From Anaerofilum faecale (lineage in GTDB: Bacteria > Bacillota > Clostridia > Oscillospirales > Ruminococcaceae), in NCBI GenBank assembly GCA_019114265.1, contig DXFV01000014.1:1-26738 (forward strand): a stretch of 26,738 bases of DNA, in the 5' to 3' direction. Below are positions 8,448 through 16,098 of the stretch, piece by piece (the stretch's first letter is position 1; each line of letters opens with the position of its first letter). A model generated the notes under the pieces. It saw only the letters and a list, made by a program, of their open reading frames with translations, was not told where the DNA came from and ran no database searches. The translations under genes and the position numbers were made by a program.

Positions 8448-9187
8448 GTGAGATCACACGCGCCGCCATCGTCACCGGCGGCAGCCGCGGCATCGGCCGG
8501 GCGGTCTGCCTGGCGCTGGCCGCACAGGGCATGAACGTGGTTGTGAACTACGCCGGCAGCGCAGCCGCTGCCGAGGAGACCGCCGCCCTCTGCCGCGAAA
8601 AGGGCGTGGAGGCCATCACGGTGCAGGCGGACGTCTCCTGTGAAGCGGGCGCCGAGGCCCTGTTCGCCGCCGCCACCGCCGCTTTCGGCCGGGTGGATGT
8701 GCTGGTGAACAACGCCGGCATCACCCGCGACGGGCTTATCCTGCGCATGAGCGAGGAGGACTTCGACGCGGTGCTGTCCACCAATCTCAAGGGCGCGTTC
8801 CTCTGCGCCAAAAAGGCCGCCCGCCTCATGATGAAGCAGCGGTATGGGCGCATCGTCTGCATCTCCAGCGTGGTGGGCGTGCGCGGCAACGCCGGGCAGG
8901 CCAACTACGCCGCCAGCAAGGCCGGCGTGATCGGCCTGGTGAAGTCGCTGGCCAAAGAGCTGGCCAGCCGCGGCGTGACCGCCAACGCGGTGGCCCCCGG
9001 CTTCATCGACACCGACATGACCCGCGCGCTGCCCGAGGCGGTGCGGGAGGGCATTCTCTCCCAGATCCCGCAGGCGCGGTTCGGCGAAGCGGCCGACGTG
9101 GCCCATGCGGTGGCCTTCCTCTCCGGCGAGAACGCCGGCTACATCACCGGCCAGGTGCTGTGCGTGGACGGCGGCATGGCGATGTGA
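8444..9187 (+). CDS. fabG: 3-oxoacyl-ACP reductase
   Basis: NADPH-dependent short-chain dehydrogenase that reduces 3-oxoacyl-ACP. The 247-residue product has the Rossmann motif TGGSRGIG (11-18), NNAG (89-92), and the catalytic residues Asn114, Ser142, Tyr155 and Lys159 (NYAASK), closing with ITGQVLCVDGGMAM. It is full length. The ATG lies in an ATGA overlap with fabD. The next gene, fabF, follows after a 52-base gap, the first real break since accB. Confidence 0.96.
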   Translation: MSEITRAAIVTGGSRGIGRAVCLALAAQGMNVVVNYAGSAAAAEETAALCREKGVEAITVQADVSCEAGAEALFAAATAAFGRVDVLVNNAGITRDGLILRMSEEDFDAVLSTNLKGAFLCAKKAARLMMKQRYGRIVCISSVVGVRGNAGQANYAASKAGVIGLVKSLAKELASRGVTANAVAPGFIDTDMTRALPEAVREGILSQIPQARFGEAADVAHAVAFLSGENAGYITGQVLCVDGGMAM

Positions 9188-9239
9188 TCGTCCCGCTATT
9201 TTCGGCTGTTTTATGGTACAATCAGAAAAGGAGAACGAT

Positions 9240-10478
9240 ATGAAACGCAAGGTTGTGATCACCGGCATCGGCGCCGTGACCCCCATCGGCAACACCGCCC
9301 CCGCCAGCTGGGCCGCCGCGAAGGCCGGCACATGCGGCATCGCCCCCATCACCCACTACGACACCTCCGCCCAGAAGGCCAAGCTGGCCGGCGAGGTGAA
9401 GGATCTGGACGTGGAACAGTTCATCGACAAGCGCGAGGCCCGCAAGATGGACCGCGTGACCCAGCTGGCCATGGTGGCCGCCCACGAGGCCATGCAGGAC
9501 AGCGGCCTTGTGATGGAAAACGAGGACGCCACCCGCTGCGGCGTGATCGTGTCCAGCGGTATCGGCGGGCTGAACACCATCGAGTCGGAGCATGCCAAGG
9601 GCGAGCAGAAGGGCTTCGACCGCGTGTCCCCCTACTTCATCCCCATGGTCATCTCCAACATGCCCGCCGGCCACATCGCCATCCAGTACGGCTTCAAGGG
9701 GATGTGCAGCTGTGTGGTCACCGCCTGTGCCAGCGGCTCCAACGCCATCGGCGACAGCTTCCGCCAGATCCGCGACGGCTACGCCGACGTGATGCTGTGC
9801 GGCGGCACCGAGGCCTCCATCACCCCGCTGGGCGTGGGCGGCTTCACCTCGCTGAAGGCCCTGCACACCGGCACCGACCCCCTGCGCGCCTCCATCCCCT
9901 TCGACGCCGAGCGCAGCGGCTTTGTGATGGGCGAGGGCGCGGGCATCCTCATCCTGGAGGAGTACGAGCACGCCAAGGCGCGCGGCGCCCACATCTACGC
10001 CGAGCTGGCCGGCTATGCCTCCAACTGCGACGCCCACCACATCACCGCGCCGGCCCCCGGCGGCGAAGGCGCCGCCCGCTGCATGAAGCTGGCGGTGGAG
10101 GACGCGGGACTGGCCCCCGAGGACATCGGCTACATCAACGCCCACGGCACCTCCACCCCGATGAACGACTCCTGCGAGACCGCCGCCGTCAAGACCGCCT
10201 TCGGCGACCATGCCCGCGCGCTGTGCATCAGCAGCACCAAATCCATGACCGGCCATCTGCTGGGCGCTTCGGGCGCGGTGGAGGCCATCTTCACGGCGCT
10301 GGCCGTCCGCGACGGCTTTGCGCCCCCCACCATCGGCTATCAGCAGCCCGACCCCGCCTGCGATCTGGACATCGTGCCCAACCACGGCCGCGCGGTGGCG
10401 CTGAAGGCCGCCGTATCCAACAGCCTGGGCTTCGGCGGGCACAACGCCAGCCTGGTCATCACCAAATGGGAGGAGTGA
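9240..10478 (+). CDS. fabF: 3-oxoacyl-ACP synthase II
   Basis: Condenses malonyl-ACP with acyl-ACP in the elongation rounds. The 412-residue product is full length, with the Cys-His-His triad Cys163 (TACASGSNAIG), His302 (NAHGTSTPMND) and His339 (SMTGHLLGASGA). The start at 9240 is preferred because AAAGGAG lies 6 bases upstream; an in-frame ATG at 9213 would add nine residues and lacks a ribosome site. It is followed after 5 bases by fabZ, whose ribosome site lies within the last codons of fabF. Confidence 0.97.
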   Translation: MKRKVVITGIGAVTPIGNTAPASWAAAKAGTCGIAPITHYDTSAQKAKLAGEVKDLDVEQFIDKREARKMDRVTQLAMVAAHEAMQDSGLVMENEDATRCGVIVSSGIGGLNTIESEHAKGEQKGFDRVSPYFIPMVISNMPAGHIAIQYGFKGMCSCVVTACASGSNAIGDSFRQIRDGYADVMLCGGTEASITPLGVGGFTSLKALHTGTDPLRASIPFDAERSGFVMGEGAGILILEEYEHAKARGAHIYAELAGYASNCDAHHITAPAPGGEGAARCMKLAVEDAGLAPEDIGYINAHGTSTPMNDSCETAAVKTAFGDHARALCISSTKSMTGHLLGASGAVEAIFTALAVRDGFAPPTIGYQQPDPACDLDIVPNHGRAVALKAAVSNSLGFGGHNASLVITKWEE

Positions 10479-10483
10479 CAACG

Positions 10484-10909
10484 ATGCAGCTCGATTCCAA
10501 TCAGATCCAGGAGATCCTTCCCCACCGCTGGCCGTTCCAGATGGTGGATCGCATCACCGACTGCGAGCCGGGCAAATCGGCCAAGGGCATCAAGTGCGTG
10601 TCGGTGAACGAGGCGCAGTTCTGCGGCCATTTTCCCCAGTATCACGTGATGCCGGGGGTGCTGATCATCGAGGCGCTGGCCCAGGTGGGCGCGGTGGCGC
10701 TGCTGACGATGGACGAATTCAAGGGCAAGACGGTGTTTTTCGGCGGCATCAGGAACGCCCGCTTCAAGCAGCAGGTGCGTCCCGGCGACGTGCTGGTGCT
10801 GGAGTGCGAGCTGATCAAGCTGCGCGGCAGCGTGGGCATCGGCAAGGGCGTGGCCACCGTGGACGGAAAAGTGGCGGCAATGGGCGAATTCACCTTTGCC
10901 GTGGGCTGA
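10484..10909 (+). CDS. fabZ: 3-hydroxyacyl-ACP dehydratase
   Basis: Dehydrates 3-hydroxyacyl-ACP to the trans-2-enoyl form. The 141-residue hot-dog fold protein has the family opening LPHRWPFQMVDR, the catalytic His49 in GHFP and Glu63 in IIEALAQVGA. The start at 10484 follows AGGAG at 10471-10475. It is the last biosynthetic gene of the operon. No FabA or FabM isomerase is visible, so the step that would introduce double bases into the chain, if any, is encoded elsewhere or done by a FabZ homologue. Confidence 0.95.
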   Translation: MQLDSNQIQEILPHRWPFQMVDRITDCEPGKSAKGIKCVSVNEAQFCGHFPQYHVMPGVLIIEALAQVGAVALLTMDEFKGKTVFFGGIRNARFKQQVRPGDVLVLECELIKLRGSVGIGKGVATVDGKVAAMGEFTFAVG

Positions 10910-10925
10910 TTTTTCACCGCGGGTG

Positions 10926-10934
10926 TGGTATACT
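10926..10934 (+). promoter_or_regulatory. Extended -10 promoter in front of the MarR gene
   Basis: TGGTATACT is an extended -10 element (TGn plus TATACT at 10929-10934); a -35 box is not recognisable at the right distance. It sits 17 bases after fabZ and is directly followed by a small inverted repeat, GGTCC (10935-10939) / GGACC (10944-10948), over the predicted start. It could give the regulator a separate, self-controlled transcript. Confidence 0.5.
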
Positions 10935-10981
10935 GGTCCTATCGGACCGTCCATCCCGCACCGCAAAGGAGCATCCCCATC

Positions 10982-11452
10982 ATGCTGAAAGCGAGTTTCG
11001 CACAAATCTACACCAAGTTCAAGATGCACTTTTACCGCCAGGTATTTTCCCGGTTCCAGAGCCGCGAGGCCACGCTGACCACCGTGGAGACCTTCTGCAT
11101 GGAGATCATCCAGGCGCTGAACAAGCCCACCATCAACGAGTTCGCCAGCTTCATCCAGATCTCACCCCCCAACGCGGCCTACAAAGTGAACAGCCTGATT
11201 CAGAAGGGGTATCTGGAGAAGGTGCGCTCCGAAAGCGACCGCCGGGAGTACCATCTGTGCCCCACGCCGAAATACTACGAGTATTATAATGTGAGTTACG
11301 CCTATCTGGATACGGTGATCGACCGCATCCAGCAGCGCTTCTCCCCCGAGGAGATTGCCCGGCTGACCGAGATGCTGGACATCGTCTGCAACGAGCTGAT
11401 GCCCGAGATCCCGCTGCCCGCCGAGGCCGGCAAAGACAACCCCATCGTGTGA
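10982..11452 (+). CDS. MarR-family transcriptional regulator, FabT-like
   Basis: A 156-residue winged-helix protein of the MarR family, with a recognition region around TINEFASFIQISPPNAAYKV (residues 50-69), the QKGYLEKVRSESDRREYHL wing (about 74-92) and helical dimerisation ends. In streptococci and related Firmicutes the MarR protein FabT sits in the fab operon and represses it when acyl-ACP is abundant; position and size fit that role, but sequence identity to FabT cannot be judged here. AAAGGAG at 10965-10971 supports the ATG at 10982 rather than the in-frame GTG at 10925, which lies in the promoter. Likely targets are the inverted repeats at 467-506 and 10935-10948. No strong terminator follows; T-runs occur at 11474-11478 and 11494-11500. 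Confidence 0.85.
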   Translation: MLKASFAQIYTKFKMHFYRQVFSRFQSREATLTTVETFCMEIIQALNKPTINEFASFIQISPPNAAYKVNSLIQKGYLEKVRSESDRREYHLCPTPKYYEYYNVSYAYLDTVIDRIQQRFSPEEIARLTEMLDIVCNELMPEIPLPAEAGKDNPIV

Positions 11453-11525
11453 CGCATTTTGTGCACACGCCCCCTTTTTCGGCAAAATACCGGTTTTTTT
11501 GTGTGGTATTTGTACAAAAGCCACC

Positions 11526-11555
11526 TTGACGCAGCTTTTCTGCCGATGCTATAAT
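11526..11555 (+). promoter_or_regulatory. Promoter of the YbjN-like gene
   Basis: TTGACG (11526-11531), an 18-base spacer and TATAAT (11550-11555), the latter preceded by TGC, which makes an extended -10. This is a strong sigma-A promoter placed 59 bases before the start codon of the next gene. Confidence 0.85.
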
Positions 11556-11613
11556 GAAAGTCCACCCCAAACGGGGCGGCTTGGCTTCACACACATCAAA
11601 AGGGGGTTTTGTT

Positions 11614-12039
11614 ATGCTGTCTTCCACCCGCGCCTTCACCGAGCTGCTGGATGCAAGAAACTTCAGTTACCGCGACCTCGGTCCCACCAGTTCCGGCCGC
11701 GACACTCTGTCCGTCGGCATCGGCGGCAAGAATATGTCCGGCGTCACCATCCGCTTCTTCTTCGACACAGACTGCCACGGCGCCAGCCTGCGTGTGTTCG
11801 ACATCCTCAAGTTCACCGACGAACAGCGCCCCAAGATCCTGGAAACCATCAACAATCTGAACCAGGACTACCGCTTTGTCAAGTTCTGCGCACAGGACGA
11901 CGACAACACCGTGCAGATGGAGATGGACCTCATCTTCCGCGACAACGATGTGGCGGAGATCTGCGAGGAAGCCATGGTCCGCGCCTACCAGATCTGCGAC
12001 GACGCCTACCCCACCCTGATGAAGGCGCGCTGGAGCTGA
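11614..12039 (+). CDS. YbjN-domain protein of unknown function
   Basis: A 141-residue soluble acidic protein whose alternating pattern, with TIRFFFDTDCHGASLRVFDI (residues 46-65), the LETINNLNQDYRFVKF helix-strand unit and a C-terminal helix ending in DDAYPTLMKARW, resembles the YbjN/type III chaperone-like fold. Such proteins are widespread in Gram-positive bacteria; no enzymatic role is known to me. AGGGGG at 11602-11606 supports the ATG at 11614; an ATG at 11554 in the same frame overlaps the promoter and is rejected. It is a single-gene unit with a strong promoter and a strong terminator, suggesting substantial independent expression. Confidence 0.72.
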   Translation: MLSSTRAFTELLDARNFSYRDLGPTSSGRDTLSVGIGGKNMSGVTIRFFFDTDCHGASLRVFDILKFTDEQRPKILETINNLNQDYRFVKFCAQDDDNTVQMEMDLIFRDNDVAEICEEAMVRAYQICDDAYPTLMKARWS

Positions 12040-12062
12040 TCCTGCGCCATCCATAACGAGAC

Positions 12063-12120
12063 AAGCCCTCTGTTTTTCCACATCCATGCGGATGTTTGTG
12101 GAAAACAGAGGGCTTCTTTT
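12063..12120 (+). terminator. Strong intrinsic terminator of the YbjN-like gene
   Basis: A long hairpin with arms starting AAGCCCTCTGTTTT (12063-12076) and ending AAAACAGAGGGCTT (12102-12115), with further pairing CCACA/TGTGG inside, followed by CTTTTTGTTTTT. It lies between convergent genes and may also reduce read-through of the leftward operon, although the T-tract is only on the plus side. Confidence 0.9.
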
Positions 12121-12125
12121 TGTTT

Positions 12126-12461
12126 TTACAGATAAAAGATCAGGATACCGGCCAGAATCAGGGCGTTGCCGGCCAGCTTGCGGCGGGTGATGCGCTCGCC
12201 CAGGAACACCCGGCTGAGCACCAGCACGAACACATAGCCCAGCGCCTCGATGACCGGGGCGTTTTTGAAATCCGCGCCCGAAAAGGCGGCCACCGTCAGC
12301 AGCGTGCTGCACAAAAGCAGCCCGTAGCCGGTGAGGACGAAAGGATTGCAGTATTCAAAAAACCAGTTCCTGTGCGGGCGGTCCGCCCCCGCTTTGAGGA
12401 TGATCTGGCTGACCGACGCCAGCGCCACCGACGCGGCCAGCAGCCACAGGTATTCATTCAT
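12126..12461 (-). CDS. Small four-helix EamA/SMR-like membrane protein (ArnF/ArnE-like)
   Basis: A 111-residue hydrophobic protein with four predicted membrane helices (about 4-23, 40-60, 68-87 and 93-111). The segment FVLVLSRVFLGERITRRKLAGNALILAGI is the typical last-two-helix motif of EamA/SMR transporters. ArnE and ArnF, a pair of such short proteins, are thought to flip undecaprenyl-phosphate-aminoarabinose across the membrane. Here the gene overlaps an equally short homologue by 8 bases and follows a GT2 that looks able to make an Und-P-sugar, so a half-flippase role is inferred. It is the last gene of the six-gene operon. A drug-efflux SMR role is the main alternative. Confidence 0.75.
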   Translation of the reverse strand: MNEYLWLLAASVALASVSQIILKAGADRPHRNWFFEYCNPFVLTGYGLLLCSTLLTVAAFSGADFKNAPVIEALGYVFVLVLSRVFLGERITRRKLAGNALILAGILIFYL

Positions 12462-12801
12462 CGCTGTTCACCAGCAGGGTGCCGCACAGCACCACCGCAA
12501 CCCCCACCAGATTTTTCACCGTCACCGTCTCGTGGAACACCAGCGCGGCGGCGATCATGCTCCACACGATGCCCACCGCGCGGTTGGCATAGGCCATCGA
12601 GACCGGCGCGCGCTTGAGGATCTGCTGCCACACCACCGCGTACACCGCCAGCAGCAACAGCTCGGCGCCGTACAGCGCGAAAAAGGCAGGCGAACCGAAC
12701 GGGCGCCCGGCCGCCAGCTTGGCGGTGACGCTGCTGAGGGTGTACAGCAGCACCGCCGCCTGCAAAACGGCGATCAGCCCCAGCTTTTTTGCCTTATCCA
12801 T
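12454..12801 (-). CDS. Small four-helix EamA/SMR-like membrane protein (ArnE-like)
   Basis: A 115-residue protein with four predicted helices (about 7-30, 38-60, 68-88 and 94-112) and the motif VGIVWSMIAAALVFHETVTVKN, matching the third helix and loop of EamA/SMR proteins. The ATG at 12801 is chosen because it overlaps the end of the GT2 gene by 8 bases and starts just before the first helix; the longer frame adds only an Arg-rich tail from another gene. Its 3' end overlaps the second small transporter by 8 bases. Two unlike, adjacent four-helix units suggest a heterodimer, as in ArnEF. Confidence 0.75.
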   Translation of the reverse strand: MDKAKKLGLIAVLQAAVLLYTLSSVTAKLAAGRPFGSPAFFALYGAELLLLAVYAVVWQQILKRAPVSMAYANRAVGIVWSMIAAALVFHETVTVKNLVGVAVVLCGTLLVNSDE

Positions 12802-13750
12802 CGGTCTCCTCCGTCGTCTCGCGCACCACATACTGCGGCGAATTGTTCATGCAGATGTACATGCGGCCGATGTATTCGCCCGCCATGCCCAGCATCACCA
12901 GGATGATGCCGCACAAGAACAGCAGCATCGCCATCAGCGAGCTGTATCCCATCGGCACGTCGCTGTACAGAAAGTGCTGCACGATGGTGACCAGCATATA
13001 GAGGAATCCCCCCGCCGCGCACACCACGCCGGTGATGGACGAGATGCGCAGCGGGATGATGCTGAAGGCGGTGAACCCGTTCAGCCACAGGCCCAGCAGC
13101 TTGGAAAAGTTGTAGCCGGACTCCCCCTTTTCGCGGCTGCGGTGGGTCACCGGCACATTGACGATGCGGGAAAAGGCCCGCAGGATCAGCCCTTCGGTGT
13201 AGGCATACGGGCCGGTGTAGCGGCAGATCTCCTCCACCACCCGCCGGCGCATCGCAAAAAAGCTGGTGATCTCCAGCCCCTTGGGCTTGTGCAGGAAAAA
13301 GCGCAGCATCGTCTCGTTCATCCAGCTGCCGAAGTTGCGGAAGGCCGAGTGCTGCTTGTGGTTCCACAGATAGGAGGCGTATACCACGTCCACCTCGTCG
13401 GTGAGCGCGTCCAGCAGGCTGAACACCTCGCAGGCAGGGGTCTGGCCGTCGTCGTCCAGGCAGACCACCGTCCTGCCCCGGCTGGCGCGCAGCCCCGCCA
13501 TGATGGCGGCCTGCTGGCCGAAATTCTTGGCCAGGCAGATGCCCTGCACACGGGGGTCGGCCTGGGCCAGCGCGCGGATGACGCGGTAGACGTCGTCGGG
13601 GGAGCCGTCATTCACCAGCACCACCTCATAGGATACCGCAGGCCGGGCGGACATGGTGGTGCGGATCTCCTCCACCACCTCCCCGATCGTTTCCTGCGAG
13701 CGATAGCACGGGATAACAAAGCTGACATCCGGCTGTACAGATCGATTCAT
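12794..13750 (-). CDS. DPM1/ArnC/GtrB-like polyprenyl-phosphate glycosyltransferase (GT2)
   Basis: A 318-residue family 2 glycosyltransferase: N-terminal GT-A domain with SFVIPCYRSQETI, VNDGSPDD (47-53) and the metal-binding DDDGQTP (99-105), then FSIIPLRISS and two C-terminal membrane helices (about 235-258 and 270-293). This is the architecture of ArnC, GtrB and DPM synthases, which load a sugar from a nucleotide onto undecaprenyl phosphate on the cytoplasmic face. The ATG at 13750 sits in an ATGA overlap with the ATP-grasp gene and has a GGAAGGAAA ribosome site. The neighbouring aminotransferase suggests the donor is a TDP-4-amino-4,6-dideoxy sugar or an acylated form of it. Confidence 0.87.
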   Translation of the reverse strand: MNRSVQPDVSFVIPCYRSQETIGEVVEEIRTTMSARPAVSYEVVLVNDGSPDDVYRVIRALAQADPRVQGICLAKNFGQQAAIMAGLRASRGRTVVCLDDDGQTPACEVFSLLDALTDEVDVVYASYLWNHKQHSAFRNFGSWMNETMLRFFLHKPKGLEITSFFAMRRRVVEEICRYTGPYAYTEGLILRAFSRIVNVPVTHRSREKGESGYNFSKLLGLWLNGFTAFSIIPLRISSITGVVCAAGGFLYMLVTIVQHFLYSDVPMGYSSLMAMLLFLCGIILVMLGMAGEYIGRMYICMNNSPQYVVRETTEETDG

Positions 13751-14925
13751 GCGTTTCCTTCCTTCACCACAAGATCCAGTTCTTCCCCCGCAAGGCCGCA
13801 GAGGGCGGCCGCCTGCCGGGCGGTGGGGGCCGCCGCCACAAAATAGCCGTACCGTCCGGCGCTGTCCTGCACGTCGCTCTGCTGGGGCACCGAGTTCACC
13901 TGCGCGGCCCGGAGCGCTTCGGGATGCTTGCGGCGCAGTGTTTTGAGCAGATCCAGCTCCTGCTGGTTGAACACGAACCGCACCGCCGCGCCGCCCGTCT
14001 GGCCGGGCTTCAGCTCCAGCGGCAGGCCCAGCGCGGTGTCCAGCAGATAGCCGGTGTAGTCGTGCCCGGTGGACAGGGGCACCAGATGGGTGCCGATGAA
14101 ATCGCCGCCCATCCGCGCGCCGATCTCCATGATGCACAGGCGGCCGTCGGGCGAGAGGCGGAATTCCGAATGGCTGGCCCCGCTGCGGATGCCCAGCACA
14201 TCCAGCGCCCGCGCCAGCACCGCCTTCACCGCGCGCTGCGCCTGCTCCGACAGGCCGGACGGCTGCAGGTGCCCGGTCTCGATGAAGTGGGGCGCGCCGG
14301 TGGTGAATTTGCGGGTGAAGGCGAGGAAATGGTGGCTGCCGTCCTGGCTGATGCCCTCGCAGCTGAACTCCATCCCCTCAAAATATTCCTCCACGATCGC
14401 CTTTTTTTCAAAGCTGGCCGCCACCGCCGCCCGCACGGCGCCCGGCAGCTGGGCCGGGTCGTCCACCCGGTAGACCCCGCGGCTGCCCGAGCGGTCGGTG
14501 GGCTTGACGATCAGCGGGAAGCGCAGGCCCTGGGGCACCTTGTCTCCGTCGGCCAGCGCAAAACCGGGCACCGGCAGGCCGGCCCGGGCCAGCGCGCGGC
14601 GCATCGCGTATTTGTTGGTGCAGCACAGGGTGGTGTCGGGCGGATTGCCCGGCAGGCCCAGCGCCGCCGCCACCTCGTTCACCGTTTTCACGGCCAGGTC
14701 GCTGCCCGCGGTCACCACGGCATCCGGTGCGATCCCGCGGCATTTGGCCAGGATCTGCCCGGTCTCGGTGATGCTGATGGGATAGAACACGTCGGCGTAG
14801 GGGCGCGCCACCGCGCCCTCCTCCCAGGCGAACACATGGGTCCTGTACCCGCGGCTGCGCGCTTTCAGCACCAGCGGCAGCTGGTATTCGTTGGCCCCGA
14901 TGACCACCACATTTTTCTGCGGCAT
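13747..14925 (-). CDS. ATP-grasp carboxylate-amine ligase
   Basis: A 392-residue ATP-grasp protein. The N-terminal domain starts VVVIGANEYQLPLVLKA as in PurK/carbamoyl-phosphate-type ligases; CTNKYAMRRAL, PLIVKPTDRSGSRGV (about 138-152), EEYFEGMEFSCEG and EIGARMGGDFIG mark the ATP- and metal-binding core; the last 90 residues form a less conserved C-terminal domain. Such enzymes join a carboxylate to an amine at the cost of ATP. Its place between a sugar aminotransferase and an Und-P glycosyltransferase makes attachment of an amino acid or other acid to the sugar amino group plausible, but the substrate cannot be read from the sequence. GAGGTGA upstream supports the start; 39 bases separate it from the aminotransferase gene. 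Confidence 0.82.
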   Translation of the reverse strand: MPQKNVVVIGANEYQLPLVLKARSRGYRTHVFAWEEGAVARPYADVFYPISITETGQILAKCRGIAPDAVVTAGSDLAVKTVNEVAAALGLPGNPPDTTLCCTNKYAMRRALARAGLPVPGFALADGDKVPQGLRFPLIVKPTDRSGSRGVYRVDDPAQLPGAVRAAVAASFEKKAIVEEYFEGMEFSCEGISQDGSHHFLAFTRKFTTGAPHFIETGHLQPSGLSEQAQRAVKAVLARALDVLGIRSGASHSEFRLSPDGRLCIMEIGARMGGDFIGTHLVPLSTGHDYTGYLLDTALGLPLELKPGQTGGAAVRFVFNQQELDLLKTLRRKHPEALRAAQVNSVPQQSDVQDSAGRYGYFVAAAPTARQAAALCGLAGEELDLVVKEGNA

Positions 14926-14964
14926 GAAACATTCACCTCTGTTTGCTGTGAAATCGGCCAGGAA

Positions 14965-16098
14965 TCACCTTCCTGCGTAGAAGTCGTACACGCCCTGCAC
15001 CACGGCGTCGGCGTCGGCGCGCGCAAGGCCGTTGTACAGCGGCAGGCGCACCAGGCGGTCGCTCTCGGCGGTGGTGAAGCGGTCCTCGCCGGCAAACCGG
15101 CCGAATTTGCGCCCGGCCGGCGACGAGTGCAGCGGCACATAGTGGAACACCGCCTGGATCCCGCGCTGCTTCAAAAAGGCGATCAGCGCGGTGCGCTCGG
15201 CGAGATCCCGCGTTTTGATGTAGAACATATGGGCGTTGTGGGCGCAGTGGGCCGGGATGGCGGGCAGGGCGATCCTCTCCCGCGCGGCCAGCTCGGACAG
15301 CTGGGCGTGATAGTAGTTCCAGCTGTCCATCCGGGCGGCGGCAAGGGCGGGGGCCTCCTCCAGCTGGGCCCACAGATAGGCGGCGTTCAGGTCGCTGGGC
15401 AGGTAGCTGGAACCCTTGTCCACCCAGGTGTATTTGTCGATCTGGCCGCGGAAAAACTTGGAGCGGTTGGTGCCCTTTTCCCGCAGGATCTCGGCCGGTT
15501 CGATCCAGCTTTCGTCCCGCAGCAGCAGCGCGCCGCCCTCGCCCATCGAGAAATTCTTGGTCTCGTGGAAGGAGACGGTGCCGAAATCGCCCAGCGTGCC
15601 CAGCGGCCTGCCCTTATACCGGCTGCCCACCGCCTGGGCGGCGTCCTCCACCACATACAGGTTGTGGCGGCGGGCGATGTCCAGGATGGCGTCCATCTCG
15701 CAGCCCACGCCCGCGTAGTGCACCGGCGCGATGGCGCGGGTGCGGGGGGTGACGGCCTGTTCCACCAGCGTCTCGTCCAGGTTCATCGTGTCGGGGCGGA
15801 TGTCCACAAACACGCAGGTCGCACCGCGCATCACGAAGGCGTCGGCGGTGGAGCAGAAAGTGAAGCTGGGCAGGATCACCTCGTCGCCGGGATGGATGTC
15901 GCACAGCAGCGCCGCCATCTCCAGCGCGTGGGTGCAGCTGGTGGTGAGCAGCGCGCGCGCCGCGCCGGTGTCGGCCTCCAGCCAGCGGCTGCACAGGCGG
16001 GTGTATTCGCCGTCGCCGCAGATCTTGTGGGCCTCCACCGCCCGCTGCATATATGCAAACGCCTTCGGCGCAAAGGGGGGCTGGTTGAAATGGATCAT
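14965..16098 (-). CDS. wecE: dTDP-4-amino-4,6-dideoxygalactose transaminase
   Basis: A 377-residue PLP enzyme of the DegT/DnrJ/EryC1/StrS family. It follows E. coli WecE (RffA) closely as I remember it: CGDGEYTR, SCTHALEMAALL, PGDEVILPSFTF, VHYAGVGCEMD, VVEDAAQ, SFHETKNFSMGEGGA with PLP lysine 181, REKGTNRSKFFRGQIDKYTW, HNAHMFYIK and FHYVPLHSSPAG. WecE converts dTDP-4-keto-6-deoxy-D-glucose and glutamate to dTDP-Fuc4N. RmlA and RmlB, which would supply the substrate, are not in the window. The ATG at 16098 overlaps the stop of the large membrane protein gene by 4 bases. This is the best-identified member of the surface-sugar operon and sets its likely sugar. Confidence 0.9.
   Translation of the reverse strand: MIHFNQPPFAPKAFAYMQRAVEAHKICGDGEYTRLCSRWLEADTGAARALLTTSCTHALEMAALLCDIHPGDEVILPSFTFCSTADAFVMRGATCVFVDIRPDTMNLDETLVEQAVTPRTRAIAPVHYAGVGCEMDAILDIARRHNLYVVEDAAQAVGSRYKGRPLGTLGDFGTVSFHETKNFSMGEGGALLLRDESWIEPAEILREKGTNRSKFFRGQIDKYTWVDKGSSYLPSDLNAAYLWAQLEEAPALAAARMDSWNYYHAQLSELAARERIALPAIPAHCAHNAHMFYIKTRDLAERTALIAFLKQRGIQAVFHYVPLHSSPAGRKFGRFAGEDRFTTAESDRLVRLPLYNGLARADADAVVQGVYDFYAGR

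Noticed and set aside
9213..9222. TGGTACAAT as an extended -10 promoter in front of fabF, and ATG 9213 as the fabF start
   Set aside because: A transcript from this box would start within or after the fabF ribosome site, and no -35 box is present. The ATG at 9213 has no ribosome site, whereas 9240 has a good one.
10925..10981. GTG at 10925 as the start of the MarR gene
   Set aside because: It lies in the extended -10 box; the ATG at 10982 has AAAGGAG and matches the family length.
11453..11525. An intrinsic terminator right after the MarR gene
   Set aside because: T-runs are present, but the only stem that can be drawn (CGG/CCG around 11480-11494) is three base pairs, too weak to call.
12096..13846. 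Long plus-strand frames opposite the small transporters and GT2
   Set aside because: Mirror images of well-recognised minus-strand genes; no ribosome sites or domains.
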